Shown piece after piece: positions 39,201-47,169 of a stretch of DNA of 64,000 nucleotides. Made by a program: the position numbers and the translations under genes. Under the pieces are notes generated by a model. It saw only the letters and a list, made by a program, of their open reading frames with translations. It was not told the DNA's origin and did not search any database. The stretch's first letter is position 1, and every line of letters starts with the position of its first letter. The stretch is taken from positions 186,001 to 250,000 of the forward strand of contig NZ_BAZF01000005.1 of the NCBI RefSeq assembly GCF_000813145.1, in the 5' to 3' direction. The DNA comes from Geobacter sp. OR-1. Lineage in GTDB: Bacteria; Desulfobacterota; Desulfuromonadia; Geobacterales; DSM-12255.

Positions 39201-41206
39201 ACGGTTCTACGCCGACCTATCCGACCACAGGCACTACCCAAGTTTATAGCGGCCCAATTACGCTAAATTCAACAACAACCCTTAAATATTTTGCCCGTGA
39301 TCTCAGTGGCAATAAGGAAGCAGTGAAGACTCAGACATACACCATCAGCACGCTTCCTTACACCACTGCTACTCCTGCCGGCGGAACCTATACCGCTGTC
39401 CAAACCGTCACCCTCTCAGCTAACATGCCGGCGACCATTTATTTTACGGTAGATGGCACAGATCCAACTTATCCGGCAAGCGGGTCGACGCAGACATACT
39501 CAGGTCCGATTACAATAAGTGCCGATTCAACCCTGAAATATTTCGCCGTTGATGCCACAGAAAATCGCGAGGGGATTAAGTCCCAGACATACATTATCAC
39601 CCTTCCAGTCCTTTACGAACTTTCAGTAACGGTCCAAGGCGGAAACGGGAGTGTTGTATCATCAACCCCGTCTCCGGATATAAGCTGTAGCGGCGTTTGT
39701 TCTCAGAACTATCAAAGTGGAACGGAAGTAACCCTTACCCCAAACGTTTCTCCTTCGGATATCTTCGTCGGCTGGTCGGGTGCCTGCACCGGCACTTCTA
39801 CCTGCATAATTGCAATGAATGACGTGCAATCTGTTACAGCTAATTTTGCTTCAATTGGGGCTATTTCCACCGCTCCCAAGGTTGCGGGCGGCTACTGGCA
39901 CACAGTTGCCCTGAAAGGTGACGGCACAGTCTGGAGTTGGGGTAACAACATGGATGGGCAACTGGGTATAGGCAGCTACTCAGCGGAGATGTCGCCCCAA
40001 AAAGTCACCGCTATTCAGGGCATAACAGCGATTGCCGCAGGGGATTATCACTCCCTTGCACTTAGAAACGACGGCACCGTATGGGCCTGGGGCTACAACA
40101 ACTATGGGCAACTTGGTAATGGCACTGACCAACAGGCAAGCAATACGCCGGTTAAAGTAAAGAATCTAACGGGAATTATCGCCATTGCCGCCGGAGCCGG
40201 GCACTCCGTTGCCCTCAAAAACGATGGCACTGTCTGGACTTGGGGCAATAATGTCGATAGTCAGTTGGGCAACAACAGCATGGCCAAAAGCAACACCCCT
40301 GTTCAGGTCTCAGGGATAAGCGATGCCTCTGCAATTGCAGCAGGATGGCTGCATACTCTCGCCCTGAAAAATGACGGGACTGTATGGGCATGGGGATATA
40401 ATGCCTATGGCCAGCTTGGTAATGCCCTCGGAACCCAGGTATATTGGCCGGTTCAGGTTTCCGGGCTTTCCGGCATCACCGCCATAGCTGCAGGCGGATA
40501 TCATTCAGTTTCCTTAAAAAATGATACAACTGTTTGGTCATGGGGGAAAAACAACGAAGGGCAACTTGGTGATGCGTCAACAATCCAACGTGCTTACCCT
40601 GTGCAGGCGTCCGAAATATATAACATCACGAGCATAGCAGCCGGGGGGAACTACACGATCGCGTTGAATACTTACGGTGAGATTTTGATATGGGGAAATG
40701 ATTCGTACTATTCTCACCCGTTTATGGGTTCTGTTGACAGTTCTACGCCGGTTTTAGTGAACGGGGTTGCCAATAACGCCCAGATTGCCGCAGGATATTA
40801 CCATACCCTGGCAATGAACAACGACGGCTCCCTCAGCAGCTGGGGTTTCAACAACAGCGGACAATTAGGAAACGGTTCTACCGGCCTCAGCACTGCTCCG
40901 CTGCCAGTTGTTGGCCTAAACGTCTCGGCAGCAGCATGTTTTGCCAAAATCGACTCAGCATGTTTCGGTTCGATCGCAGAAGCATATCTAGCCCCACCCT
41001 CAGCTGGAACAGCAACAATACTCGCACAGAGCCGGACGTTTAATGAATCTTTGGATTTCAGCAGGGACACGAACATCACGATATCAGGAGGTTATAATGA
41101 AACATTCAGTTCAGACACAGGCAATTCCGAGCTGAAGGGACGTTCATTGGCCGTAATTTCCGGCTCGGTCGCTATCGGAAGAAATGTTACCTTGACAATA
41201 TTCTGA
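33236..41206 (+). CDS. Giant exported RCC1 beta-propeller / chitobiase-repeat protein
   Basis: About 2,656 residues. The chosen ATG (33236) has CGGAGG four bases ahead; an ATG at 33284 would start nearer the signal peptide core (PLIVLLCWLIISGSASA). Order of parts: 14 RCC1 repeats (about 33365-35480), five chitobiase C-terminal-type (CHB_HEX) repeats (35490-36750), one Cys-containing InlB-like repeat (to 36990), seven RCC1 repeats (37005-38070), six CHB_HEX repeats (38085-39603), a second Cys repeat (to 39855), seven RCC1 repeats (39880-40925) and a C-terminal region ending in TLTIF. RCC1 repeats of the form TVALKNDGTVWAWG...GQLGNG build seven-bladed propellers, so four are predicted. No sortase, TPR or GPI-like anchor is visible. 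Likely a cell-surface or secreted binding protein; ligand unknown. Confidence 0.9.
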   Translation: MCFSAQTCKVLLFNTIMVRLPNPLIVLLCWLIISGSASANVFPRITAGDSHTVALKTDGTVWAWGKNNSGQLGNGSNANSSMPVQVTGINNVIAITAGYAHTVAIKSDGTVWAWGLNSSGQLGTGDSNDHSTPVQVTGLNEVIAVVAGYGHTLALKANGTVWAWGLNNKGQLGNNSTSNSNTPVQVSNLASGVIAISGSRGLHNMALKNDGTVWTWGSNDYGQIGNGGATPYNTAPISVSSGAIAISASALSSIVLKSDYTVWAWGDNAFGQCGLDPYYDPTIFYPTQIAGIANAIAISSGDNQTMSLLADGTAVALGRNDYGQLGNNPGAPSYSPVSVLNLNGIVSIASGANHTMAIKDNGTFWGWGLNDNGQLGISTTDNMGFPAVSPMGSLITPQVAAGYKHTVALKNDGTVWAWGLNDHGQLGNGSGNSSVPVPINSISGIVSVAAGYKHGVALKSDGSVWSWGANNRGQLGNGSTNESNTPVKVNNLSGITAIASSRGNHVLALKNDGTVWAWGANNSGQLGNNSAPTDSTIPVQVNNITGISSISAGPNHSVVLKTDDTVWAWGDNAFGQLGQDPLTMPTRNIPIQIPSIVQPVAVDAGDYHTVALKNDGTVWGIGLNTNGQLGDGSSTTTFTPVQVSSLNGTRIISAGELYSSAIKADGTVWGWGANGNGQLGNNATADSHSPVQANLSSKASTMSAGSGHTIAAATDGTVWGWGLNDSGQLGNGSLNGAIIPVNISDISLNIYTPNTVATPAGGTYASAQTVTLTSNGSIAIYYTIDGTTPTYPVTGTTQQYTSPIPINSSTALKFFAVDIANNIEAVKTQAYVIALPPITTASPAGGVYTSSQSVSLSSNEPGVIYYTTDGSTPTYPVSGNTQIYSAPITININTTLHYFARNNNGIQESVQSLTYTINTLPVTTATPAGGTYTTQQNVTLSSNKPGTIYFTVDGSTPSYPITGTTQTYSGPIAISSNIILNFFTRDIDGNQEAVQTQTYTMNIPPVTTATPAGGSYTSAQTVTLSSNKPGTIYYTDDGSMPTYPSSGTTKEYSNAIIISSSTILRYFTRDVDGNQESVQTQTYTVNIPPVTTAEPQGGTYPSGQTVTLTANKSGNIYYTLNGSDPTYPVTGTTQTYSGPITLSYTTTIKFFARDTDGNQEAIQTQDYTILQNLTVTVAGGSSSRVHSTPLPDIDCSGTCSQDYTSGTVVQLTAAPAATDVFSGWSGGCTGTGTCSITMNSANAITATFAPKTVIETAPKVAAGHYHSLALTSDGTVWAWGQNNVGQLGDDSATNSNVPVQVDTTSGLEGVVEIAAGLGHSVALKSDGTVWAWGDNAYGQIGTGAPNIGLQYYSPVQVSGISGVTKIAAGEYHTLALKNDGTVWAWGRNNLGQLGLGDSTDRSAPVQLTGIDGITAISAKGNFSIALRSSGEVAAWGHNGYGQLGNQTYVNSESPVAVQSLTGVIAIATGYNHAAALASNGSVMAWGENIAGGLGDGTDQTSNIPVAVSSLNDAVSISAGNRFSVALKSNGTVSSWGWNNWGQLGNSSNDDSWTPTLVAGISGIAAVSSGINHTIAIRNDGSIFSWGANVYGGLGNGSNTDSNTPVAVSPPINLGASPPSTTANPTGGLYVSVQTVTLTANEPSTIFYTIDGTTPTSPASGTTLAYSTPITINSSTTLKYFAVSQSSALSENIKTMNYTINLIPITTASPSGGTYNTAQAVTLSSNKPGTIYFTIDGTDPTYPVSGSTQTYSSPIPISTNTTLKFFARDTDGYQGTVQTQIYTMNIPPVTTASPGGGTYTTVQTVALSSSEAGTIFFTTDGSTPTYPVSGATQVYSSPISINANTTLKFFARDNDGNLEAVNTQAYIMNIPPVTTANPAGGTYTAAQTVSLTSNEPGGAIFYTIDGSTPTYPVSGSTLTYSSPITINSNTTLKFFGRDIDGNLESVKTELFTINTPPETTATPIGGTYPPGQTISLSSSIAGSVIYYTTDGSTPTYPTTGTTQVYSGPITLNSTTTLKYFARDLSGNKEAVKTQTYTISTLPYTTATPAGGTYTAVQTVTLSANMPATIYFTVDGTDPTYPASGSTQTYSGPITISADSTLKYFAVDATENREGIKSQTYIITLPVLYELSVTVQGGNGSVVSSTPSPDISCSGVCSQNYQSGTEVTLTPNVSPSDIFVGWSGACTGTSTCIIAMNDVQSVTANFASIGAISTAPKVAGGYWHTVALKGDGTVWSWGNNMDGQLGIGSYSAEMSPQKVTAIQGITAIAAGDYHSLALRNDGTVWAWGYNNYGQLGNGTDQQASNTPVKVKNLTGIIAIAAGAGHSVALKNDGTVWTWGNNVDSQLGNNSMAKSNTPVQVSGISDASAIAAGWLHTLALKNDGTVWAWGYNAYGQLGNALGTQVYWPVQVSGLSGITAIAAGGYHSVSLKNDTTVWSWGKNNEGQLGDASTIQRAYPVQASEIYNITSIAAGGNYTIALNTYGEILIWGNDSYYSHPFMGSVDSSTPVLVNGVANNAQIAAGYYHTLAMNNDGSLSSWGFNNSGQLGNGSTGLSTAPLPVVGLNVSAAACFAKIDSACFGSIAEAYLAPPSAGTATILAQSRTFNESLDFSRDTNITISGGYNETFSSDTGNSELKGRSLAVISGSVAIGRNVTLTIF
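35490..36750 (+). repeat. Five tandem ~250-bp CHB_HEX repeats
   Basis: In-frame copies of about 84 codons sharing TTATPAGGTY, QTVTLSSNKPGTIYYT, DGSTPTYPVTGTTQTYSGPI and KFFARDxDGNQEAVQTQ segments. Nucleotide copies differ at many positions, so they are old duplications and not recent expansions. Each encodes a beta-sandwich related to the C-terminal domain of chitobiase/beta-hexosaminidase. Confidence 0.85.
38085..39603 (+). repeat. Six tandem ~250-bp CHB_HEX repeats
   Basis: A second array of the same beta-sandwich unit, copies opening with TTASPSGGTY or TTANPAGGTY and ending with TxAYIMNIPP or QTYTI. The array follows the third RCC1 propeller and precedes the second Cys-containing repeat, so the block order propeller-CHB-Cys repeat occurs twice in the gene, suggesting an ancestral large duplication. 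Confidence 0.85.
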
Positions 41207-41230
41207 TTGGCAATCGTTACCATAATACGC

Positions 41231-41268
41231 AAAGAAGGGCCCCAAGACTTCAGGCCCCTTCTTTATTT
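41231..41268 (+). terminator. Rho-independent terminator after the giant RCC1 gene
   Basis: AAGAAGGGCC pairs with GGCCCCTTCTT (one C/G offset) around AAGACTTCA, followed by TATTTAT. It lies 25 bases past the stop. On the minus strand it could also end transcription of the tRNA. Confidence 0.75.
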
Positions 41269-41269
41269 A

Positions 41270-41345
41270 TGGTGGAGATGAACGGGATCGAACCGTCGAC
41301 CTATGCGTTGCGAACGCATCGCTCTCCCAGCTGAGCTACATCCCC
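41270..41345 (-). tRNA. tRNA-Ala (anticodon CGC)
   Basis: A 76-base cloverleaf on the minus strand starting GGGGATGTAGCTCAGCTGGG. The anticodon arm is ATGCG-TTCGCAA-CGCAT, giving CGC (reads GCG, alanine). The acceptor stem has the G3-U70 pair that identifies alanine tRNAs, the T arm has GGTTCGATC, and the 3' CCA is encoded. It is the only tRNA found in the window. Confidence 0.95.
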
Positions 41346-41404
41346 GCACAGAAATTTTCTAGAGGCATAAAATACATCCATTCCGACTCCCTTGCAAGTG
41401 CAAA

Positions 41405-43777
41405 TCACGCCTGCATCATAGGCGCAGGCGGTTCCGCAGGGAAAATGATAACAAATTCCACTCCTACGCCAGGATAATTGTTAACCTGAAGCTTGCCGCC
41501 GTGATTTGAGATAATCCGGTTGGCGATGGGTATCCCAAGACCTGTGCCGCTCTCCTTTGTGGTATAAAACGGGTTAAAAATATTGTTAAGTGCGGCTAGC
41601 GGGATGCCCCCCCCAGTATCGGCAACCTTGACAATCACCGCTTCTTTGCCTGCGTACCTCCCAGTAGTGGCAGTTACCCTAATTTCGCCCGCCCCACCTT
41701 GCATCGCCTCTTTCGCGTTCGTAAACAGATTGATGAAAACCTGCTTGATCTGTTGGCCATCTCCCAAGAAGGACAGTACTTTACTGGAGAAACTGCGCAT
41801 CACAGTGATCTTACTCTCTTCGAAAGGAGGCAATACTACAGCAATCGCATCTTCAATGATCTCTTGCATGGAACAAACTGAATAGCACAATGTTGATTTT
41901 CGAGAGAAAGAAAGGATGTCTGACAACATTTTTTCAAGTCTAACGACTTCTCCAACAATTGTTGAGACATATCCCGACTCTTCCGATCCCTTTTGAAGCT
42001 TCCTCTGGAGACGTCGAGCAAACCCTCCTATCGATACCAATGGGCTCTTTAATTCGTGCGCAATTCCTGCAGCCATCTCTCCGATCGAAGCTAACCGCTC
42101 GCCGTGGATTAAACGCTCATGAGCATCACGCAGTTTCCGGTTGGCATCCTCTATCTGGCTGTATAACAGGGAACTCTCAATTGCCATACCGGCTTGATTC
42201 GTACAAAGCTCAAGAAAACGAAGTTCCTCCACTGTGCTTAGACGCGACGAATATGGATTATCTACGACAATGACCCCCAGAACCTTCTCTTTTGCCAGAA
42301 GGGGAGTTGCGGCAAATGAGTTAATCCCAAACCGTTTTACAAAATCGCGGTCAACATGTTTTTCCCGTAAGGCATCTGGAACATGCACCATTCTTCGTTC
42401 CAACACGGCTCTAGAAGACATGTTTTTTGATTTGTTCAGCTCTAATCTGGTTCCTCTTACTTCTGAGCTGAATTCAGAATTCTGTTGCCTTGCCATCTCC
42501 TCTTCGGTTATATCCCAGCGGCTTGTCAGAGAGATTTCAAAGTCAGCTTCAAGCAATGACTTGCTCAACCCGGTCGTCTTCGTTGTCACACCCAACATCC
42601 CCTGCATCACACCCGCGCGCTCGTTAATTAGAAATAACATTGCCCTTTCAAATAATGGGTTTGGGCCACAAGTAAGAGCAGATAGGATAAGGTGCATTAG
42701 CTTGTTCAGACGAATCGTAGACAGCATCGTATTGCTTAATCTGTACAACAGAGCCAATTCCTTCAACTTGTGGTTATTTTCCTGACTCAACCTCAAGACC
42801 TGTTGATAATTGACCGCTCCGGCAATTGCATTTGAAACCAGCAGGGCCATGCTTTCGAAGAGATCCCTGTCTTCTTCAGTAAAATTATCTTCTCCAGAGT
42901 TGTATCCTTTGCCGAAAAAGGTAACAGTTCCCTGAACGCGGTTTTCGAACTTAAGAGGAACACAGACATAAGAAAGCGGAAGTGCTTCATCCGAAACAAG
43001 ATCACTTATGAGAAGGGATATCCCGCTATGCCTGACTTTTGCGGAACAGAGGTCTTCAATGCCGAGGAGTGTTGCCAGATTCTTTCTAGCTGAATGGATG
43101 ACCCTATGCTGACGTAGTTTTGGGACGTTATCGACACCAGCGAGTCGAAAAACGATACAACACGAGCCGGTTTGACGTTGACAGGTTTCAAGCACAATAG
43201 GAACTAATGATTCGAGGGGAGCAGACCTATTCAGAAGAGCTCCGAGCTCACTTAAAATGGTTAGGTTATTTATCCTTCTTTGAGAAGCGGCCGAGATCCC
43301 GATCCGATGAATTATTCCGGCAATGACTTCCAGTAAGTCTTTAAACAAATCTAGATTCTGACCGGATGGGCCTTCAGAATCAGCCATGCCTAATGCAACC
43401 ACACCATAAATGGTACGTTCGTCGAAAATGGGATGAGTATAAAAATATTGCTCGGTCCCCTTGGCGATCTCCTTTGGATGACGTACGGAAAAAGGCTCAC
43501 AGAGGGGCTCCCGGCGAGCAGCACAACGTCCAGCTATGCCATGACCAATTGGAAGCCTGCACCGGTAAGATTGTTTGACTTTAGTAGAGGAAATTGCAGA
43601 AGAAAGATATCGGCGGCTATCGTCACAGATATAAATATTAACGGATTGGCAAGAAAATATTGATGCAAGGAATTTTGCAAGTGATTTCAGTCTTGACTGA
43701 TAAGAAAGGGTGGCGGAATTGGCAATCCGTATCGCCCTACTTAAGAGAATGTATCTGTCCTTATCGGTCAAGGCCAT
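41405..43777 (-). CDS. Soluble multi-GAF sensor histidine kinase
   Basis: A 790-residue kinase without membrane segments. Three GAF-like domains fill about residues 15-165, 185-315 and 345-545, then a HisKA domain (phospho-acceptor His in GIAHELKSPLVSIGGFARR) and HATPase with FINLFTNAKEAM, VADTGGGIP and GTGLGIPIANRI. It should sense an intracellular signal and phosphorylate an unlinked response regulator; none is adjacent. The receiver proteins at 12455 and 54213 are possible partners within this window, but nothing links them directly. The ribosome site is weak. Confidence 0.92.
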   Translation of the reverse strand: MALTDKDRYILLSRAIRIANSATLSYQSRLKSLAKFLASIFSCQSVNIYICDDSRRYLSSAISSTKVKQSYRCRLPIGHGIAGRCAARREPLCEPFSVRHPKEIAKGTEQYFYTHPIFDERTIYGVVALGMADSEGPSGQNLDLFKDLLEVIAGIIHRIGISAASQRRINNLTILSELGALLNRSAPLESLVPIVLETCQRQTGSCCIVFRLAGVDNVPKLRQHRVIHSARKNLATLLGIEDLCSAKVRHSGISLLISDLVSDEALPLSYVCVPLKFENRVQGTVTFFGKGYNSGEDNFTEEDRDLFESMALLVSNAIAGAVNYQQVLRLSQENNHKLKELALLYRLSNTMLSTIRLNKLMHLILSALTCGPNPLFERAMLFLINERAGVMQGMLGVTTKTTGLSKSLLEADFEISLTSRWDITEEEMARQQNSEFSSEVRGTRLELNKSKNMSSRAVLERRMVHVPDALREKHVDRDFVKRFGINSFAATPLLAKEKVLGVIVVDNPYSSRLSTVEELRFLELCTNQAGMAIESSLLYSQIEDANRKLRDAHERLIHGERLASIGEMAAGIAHELKSPLVSIGGFARRLQRKLQKGSEESGYVSTIVGEVVRLEKMLSDILSFSRKSTLCYSVCSMQEIIEDAIAVVLPPFEESKITVMRSFSSKVLSFLGDGQQIKQVFINLFTNAKEAMQGGAGEIRVTATTGRYAGKEAVIVKVADTGGGIPLAALNNIFNPFYTTKESGTGLGIPIANRIISNHGGKLQVNNYPGVGVEFVIIFPAEPPAPMMQA

Positions 43778-43825
43778 ACTACAACCGTCTCATTAATTTC
43801 GGAAAGTTGAAAAGCTTGGCAATAT

Positions 43826-44182
43826 TTAAGGGAGTTTTTCTTTACGTTCCTGTTCCATCTTGCAATCTATACAAAGAGTGGTTACCGGCCTTGCCTTGAG
43901 TCTCGCCTCACCAATCTCTTCCTCACACATTTCACAGATTCCGAAGGAGCCTTCTTCAATGCGCTCAAGGGCTTCCTTGATTTTATTGATCAGTTTCCGC
44001 TCCCTATCCCTAATTCGCAATTCGAAATTTCTATCCGACTCCTGTGTAGCACGATCATTGGGGTCAGGGAAATTAGTGGTATCTGCCGTCATTTCTGAAA
44101 CTGTTTTGCCGGCATCCTCCAATAATACCCTCATCTCCTCGAGAAGCATGCTCCGAAAGAATTCTATTTTCCCCGGTTCCAT
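43826..44182 (-). CDS. DksA/TraR-type zinc-finger protein
   Basis: A 118-residue DksA/TraR family protein with an N-terminal coiled coil, DPNDRATQESDRNFELRIRD, and the C4 zinc finger CEMCEEEIGEARLKARP...CIDC. DksA binds the RNA polymerase secondary channel and works with ppGpp in the stringent response. Shorter than E. coli DksA, it matches Geobacter-type members. The ATG follows GAGGTGATATT. It is transcribed in the same direction as the kinase gene 48 bases downstream and as radA upstream. Confidence 0.92.
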   Translation of the reverse strand: MEPGKIEFFRSMLLEEMRVLLEDAGKTVSEMTADTTNFPDPNDRATQESDRNFELRIRDRERKLINKIKEALERIEEGSFGICEMCEEEIGEARLKARPVTTLCIDCKMEQERKEKLP

Positions 44183-44271
44183 AATATCACCTCATGCTGC
44201 ATCAACATTTTGAAATGAATAATATTATGTTAATGCCGATGCCAAGTAAAGAAATAATTCAACCTCTCCCC

Positions 44272-45621
44272 CTAAAACAGCCGCTCCAAAGCCTCTTCAA
44301 GCGTACGCACTCCAATCAATTCCACACCCGGGACGTTAACATGTTTTCTGCTCCCCGCCGGGAAAATACAGCGGGTAAAGCCGAGTTTAGCAGCTTCCCT
44401 GATTCGTTGATTAGGCTGAGTAATAGCCCTAACTTCTCCGGCAAGACCAATTTCGCCAAGAACAAGAGTTTGCGGATCAATAACCCTATCGAGATGGCTC
44501 GATGCCACAGCCAAGGCCATGCCGAGATCAGCAGCAGGCTCATTTATCCTTACGCCGCCAGCAACATTAAGAAAGATGTCGTGTCCGGAGAGAGATAAAC
44601 CGACTTTTTTCTCAAGCACAGCCACGAGAAGGGCAATTCTGTTGTGGTCAACCCCGATTGTCGTCCTGCGTGGCGTTCCAAATGATGAGGGGCTCACAAG
44701 CGCCTGAAGTTCTACCAGCAGAGGTCTGGTCCCTTCCAGTGCCGCAGTGACAAGCGAACCGGAAACACCTATTGGCCGTTCGGACAGGAATAATTCCGAA
44801 GGATTTTGAACCTCTTGAAGACCACTATCTTTCATCTCAAAGACACCAATTTCATTGGTTGACCCAAAACGGTTCTTTACTGCCCTGAGGATTCGATAAG
44901 GATGCCCGGAATCACCTTCAAAATATAAGACAGTATCGACGATATGCTCAAGCACTCTGGGACCGGCAATTGCTCCATCTTTTGTTACATGCCCCACCAG
45001 GAACACCGGCACTCCGCTCCCCTTTGCATATAGCATGAGCCGCCCGGCAGTTTCCCTAACCTGGCTCACGCTCCCAGGCGCAGACTCGATGCCGCCCGTA
45101 AACACAGTCTGTATCGAATCAACAACCAGTGCCTTCGGATTCAGTCGGCCTACTTGAGCAAGGATCTTTTCAAGGGACGTCTCCGCGAGGAGATACAACT
45201 GTTTTTGGTCAACCCCCATACGACTGCCGCGAAGTCTTATCTGCTGAGCGGACTCCTCTCCGGATACATACAGCACCGGCTCGTCTCTTTTAGCAAGATT
45301 GTTCATTACCTGCAGCAGAAGAGTTGACTTGCCTATTCCGGGATCTCCGCCGATCAATACCAGCGATCCCCCCACCAACCCTCCGCCAAGAACCCGATCA
45401 AACTCTTCAATGCAAGTAGACAACCGGTGCTCTGCCGAAACGGACACTTCGCTTATCGGAAGCGGCAATGTCTCCGCACCAGCCAATTCAAATGGAATTT
45501 TTGATTTTGAGACCAACTCTTCGTGAATGCTGTTCCAGGTATTACAGTCAGGACACTTTCCCATCCACTTTGGAGATTGGTAACCGCAGTTATGGCAGAC
45601 GTACAGTACCTTGTTTTTCAT
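44272..45621 (-). CDS. radA: DNA repair protein RadA
   Basis: A 449-residue RadA/Sms branch-migration ATPase that helps process recombination intermediates. It has the N-terminal C4 zinc finger (CHNCGYQSPKWMGKCPDC), Walker A GGDPGIGKSTLL, the RadA-specific KNRFGSTNEIGVFEM motif, and a C-terminal Lon-protease-like domain (SGHDIFLNVAGGVR). The ATG at 45621 has GGAGAAGGCAA ahead, so 14 upstream codons were removed. Full length. Confidence 0.96.
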   Translation of the reverse strand: MKNKVLYVCHNCGYQSPKWMGKCPDCNTWNSIHEELVSKSKIPFELAGAETLPLPISEVSVSAEHRLSTCIEEFDRVLGGGLVGGSLVLIGGDPGIGKSTLLLQVMNNLAKRDEPVLYVSGEESAQQIRLRGSRMGVDQKQLYLLAETSLEKILAQVGRLNPKALVVDSIQTVFTGGIESAPGSVSQVRETAGRLMLYAKGSGVPVFLVGHVTKDGAIAGPRVLEHIVDTVLYFEGDSGHPYRILRAVKNRFGSTNEIGVFEMKDSGLQEVQNPSELFLSERPIGVSGSLVTAALEGTRPLLVELQALVSPSSFGTPRRTTIGVDHNRIALLVAVLEKKVGLSLSGHDIFLNVAGGVRINEPAADLGMALAVASSHLDRVIDPQTLVLGEIGLAGEVRAITQPNQRIREAAKLGFTRCIFPAGSRKHVNVPGVELIGVRTLEEALERLF

Positions 45622-45742
45622 TTGCCTTCTCCAGGATCTTTTTATAGTTTTGTTGCATGACAATAGTTTTGATTGGAATTTTCATGTCAGCCCCATACCC
45701 GGTATTCCAGCCTCATAGTATCTCATTTTGAAAGGATCCATA

Positions 45743-46039
45743 ATGAATTTCAAGGCTCTCTTGCTCTCGGCATTAGTTCTTCCCGGTCTCGGCCAACTAT
45801 ATAAGGGTGAAAAATTAAAAGGGATCATAATTATTAGCCTGGTGAATGTTTTTCTCCTGGCAGCCCTGTTCATTGTTCTGCAAAGCGCGGGGCAGCTAAT
45901 TGCCAGCAAAGCCGCAGGCGTAACCGATATCGACGCAATTCTTGACACCCTTAAAACCAAAAGCTCTCCAGCGCGTTGGTTGTTATCAGCGTTCTTCTGC
46001 CTCTGGATTTTCGGGGCAGTAGACGCTGCAAAAAAATAA
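45743..46039 (+). CDS. Small two-helix membrane protein
   Basis: A 98-residue protein starting MNFKALLLSALVLPGLGQLY, with the PGLGQLYKGEKLKG pattern of TM2/DUF5683-type membrane proteins, a second helix (GIIIISLVNVFLLAALFIVL) and a C-terminal hydrophobic segment (WLLSAFFCLWIFGAVDAA) ending KK. The ATG has AAAGGA six bases upstream; five upstream codons from a TTG were dropped. Function unknown. It is the only plus-strand gene between radA and fabH. Confidence 0.75.
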   Translation: MNFKALLLSALVLPGLGQLYKGEKLKGIIIISLVNVFLLAALFIVLQSAGQLIASKAAGVTDIDAILDTLKTKSSPARWLLSAFFCLWIFGAVDAAKK

Positions 46040-46082
46040 TCTGTCAATATGGATAGGGCACTGCATTGCTTATTTTATTATT

Positions 46083-46111
46083 TTGACAAACAGTGTTTTT
46101 TTTGAGATAAC
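46083..46111 (+). promoter_or_regulatory. Likely sigma-70 promoter of fabH
   Basis: TTGACA (46083-46088) and GATAAC (46106-46111) with a 17-base spacer lie 77 bases ahead of the fabH start; the spacer contains a run of eight T. Confidence 0.5.
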
Positions 46112-46187
46112 AAATCGATTTTTTTCATGAAGACGATTACCCCCCCGGCTGCTTTTTCTGATTGAGGGGACGCTATAAGGACAGTCT

Positions 46188-47168
46188 ATGCAATATGCAC
46201 ATCTGCTTGGCACCGGTGGAGCACTTCCTGACAAAGTTGTTGCCAACAATCATTTCTCCTATCTTGTCGAAGATGCTGATGAATGGATTCTTTCGCGCAC
46301 CGGGATCGGAGAGCGGCGTTTTGCTTCCGAAAATGAATCCACGTCTGATTTTGCCACTGCTGCTGCCCTTAAGGCTATTGAAAATGCGGGGATCAGCCCT
46401 CTCGATATCGACTGCATCATAGTCGGCACTTCGACACCAGACATGTGCTTGCCCGCAACCGCATGCATGGTCCAGAAAAATATCGGGGCAAAAAATGCAG
46501 CTGCATTCGACATGAATGCAGTATGCAGCAGCTTTGTTTTCGCAGTGGAAACTGCGGATAATTTCATAAAATCCGGCAAATATAACACTATACTTGTTAT
46601 TGGTGCTGACACCTATTCCAAGATATTGGACTTCCAGGACAAAAGCACATCCCCTCTCTTCGGAGACGGCGCAAGTGCCCTGTTACTCGGAGCCTCAAAA
46701 GAACGCAAAGGGATACTTTCAAGCCTTATCAAAAGTGATGGTAACGGTTGGGAACTGATACAGGTCCCGTCTTCTGGCTCCCGCAAGCCTGTCACTGCTG
46801 AAACTATCGCCAATAAAGAGACAACCTTCAAAATGGAGGGGAAAAAAGTCTTTATTTTTGCCACTGAAGTTATCCCTAAAATTATCGAAGAGGTTACTGA
46901 AAAGGCCGGCATCAGCCCCGATGAGCTCGACTACATCATTCCTCACCAAGCCAATGTTAGAATAATCGATTTCATTTCAAAAAAGACTGGAATTCCGAAA
47001 GAAAAATTCCTGCTGAACTTGAATCGTTACGGCAATACCGCAGCGGCTTCCGTTGGCCTGGCCCTTGATGAAAACCGCCGAAGTGGAGTTATCAAGTCTG
47101 GCCATCGTGTATTAATCATGGGATTCGGAGGCGGACTTTCCTGGGGGGGGATGTTGGTACAGCTCTGA
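46188..47168 (+). CDS. fabH: 3-oxoacyl-ACP synthase III
   Basis: A 326-residue KAS III that starts fatty-acid synthesis by condensing acetyl-CoA (or a branched primer) with malonyl-ACP. The catalytic triad is present: Cys in NAVCSSFVFAVE, His in IIPHQANVRIID and Asn in NRYGNTAAASVG. ATG preceded by AAGGACAGTCT. It stands alone, away from the usual fab cluster, so it may be a second KAS III with its own substrate. Its stop is two bases from the end of the convergent methyltransferase-like gene. Confidence 0.94.
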   Translation: MQYAHLLGTGGALPDKVVANNHFSYLVEDADEWILSRTGIGERRFASENESTSDFATAAALKAIENAGISPLDIDCIIVGTSTPDMCLPATACMVQKNIGAKNAAAFDMNAVCSSFVFAVETADNFIKSGKYNTILVIGADTYSKILDFQDKSTSPLFGDGASALLLGASKERKGILSSLIKSDGNGWELIQVPSSGSRKPVTAETIANKETTFKMEGKKVFIFATEVIPKIIEEVTEKAGISPDELDYIIPHQANVRIIDFISKKTGIPKEKFLLNLNRYGNTAAASVGLALDENRRSGVIKSGHRVLIMGFGGGLSWGGMLVQL

Positions 47169-47169
47169 T

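Noticed and set aside
35490-39603. Tandem repeats as a CRISPR array or recent DNA expansion
   Set aside because: Repeats are in-frame, about 250 bp, diverged in sequence and encode beta-sandwich domains.
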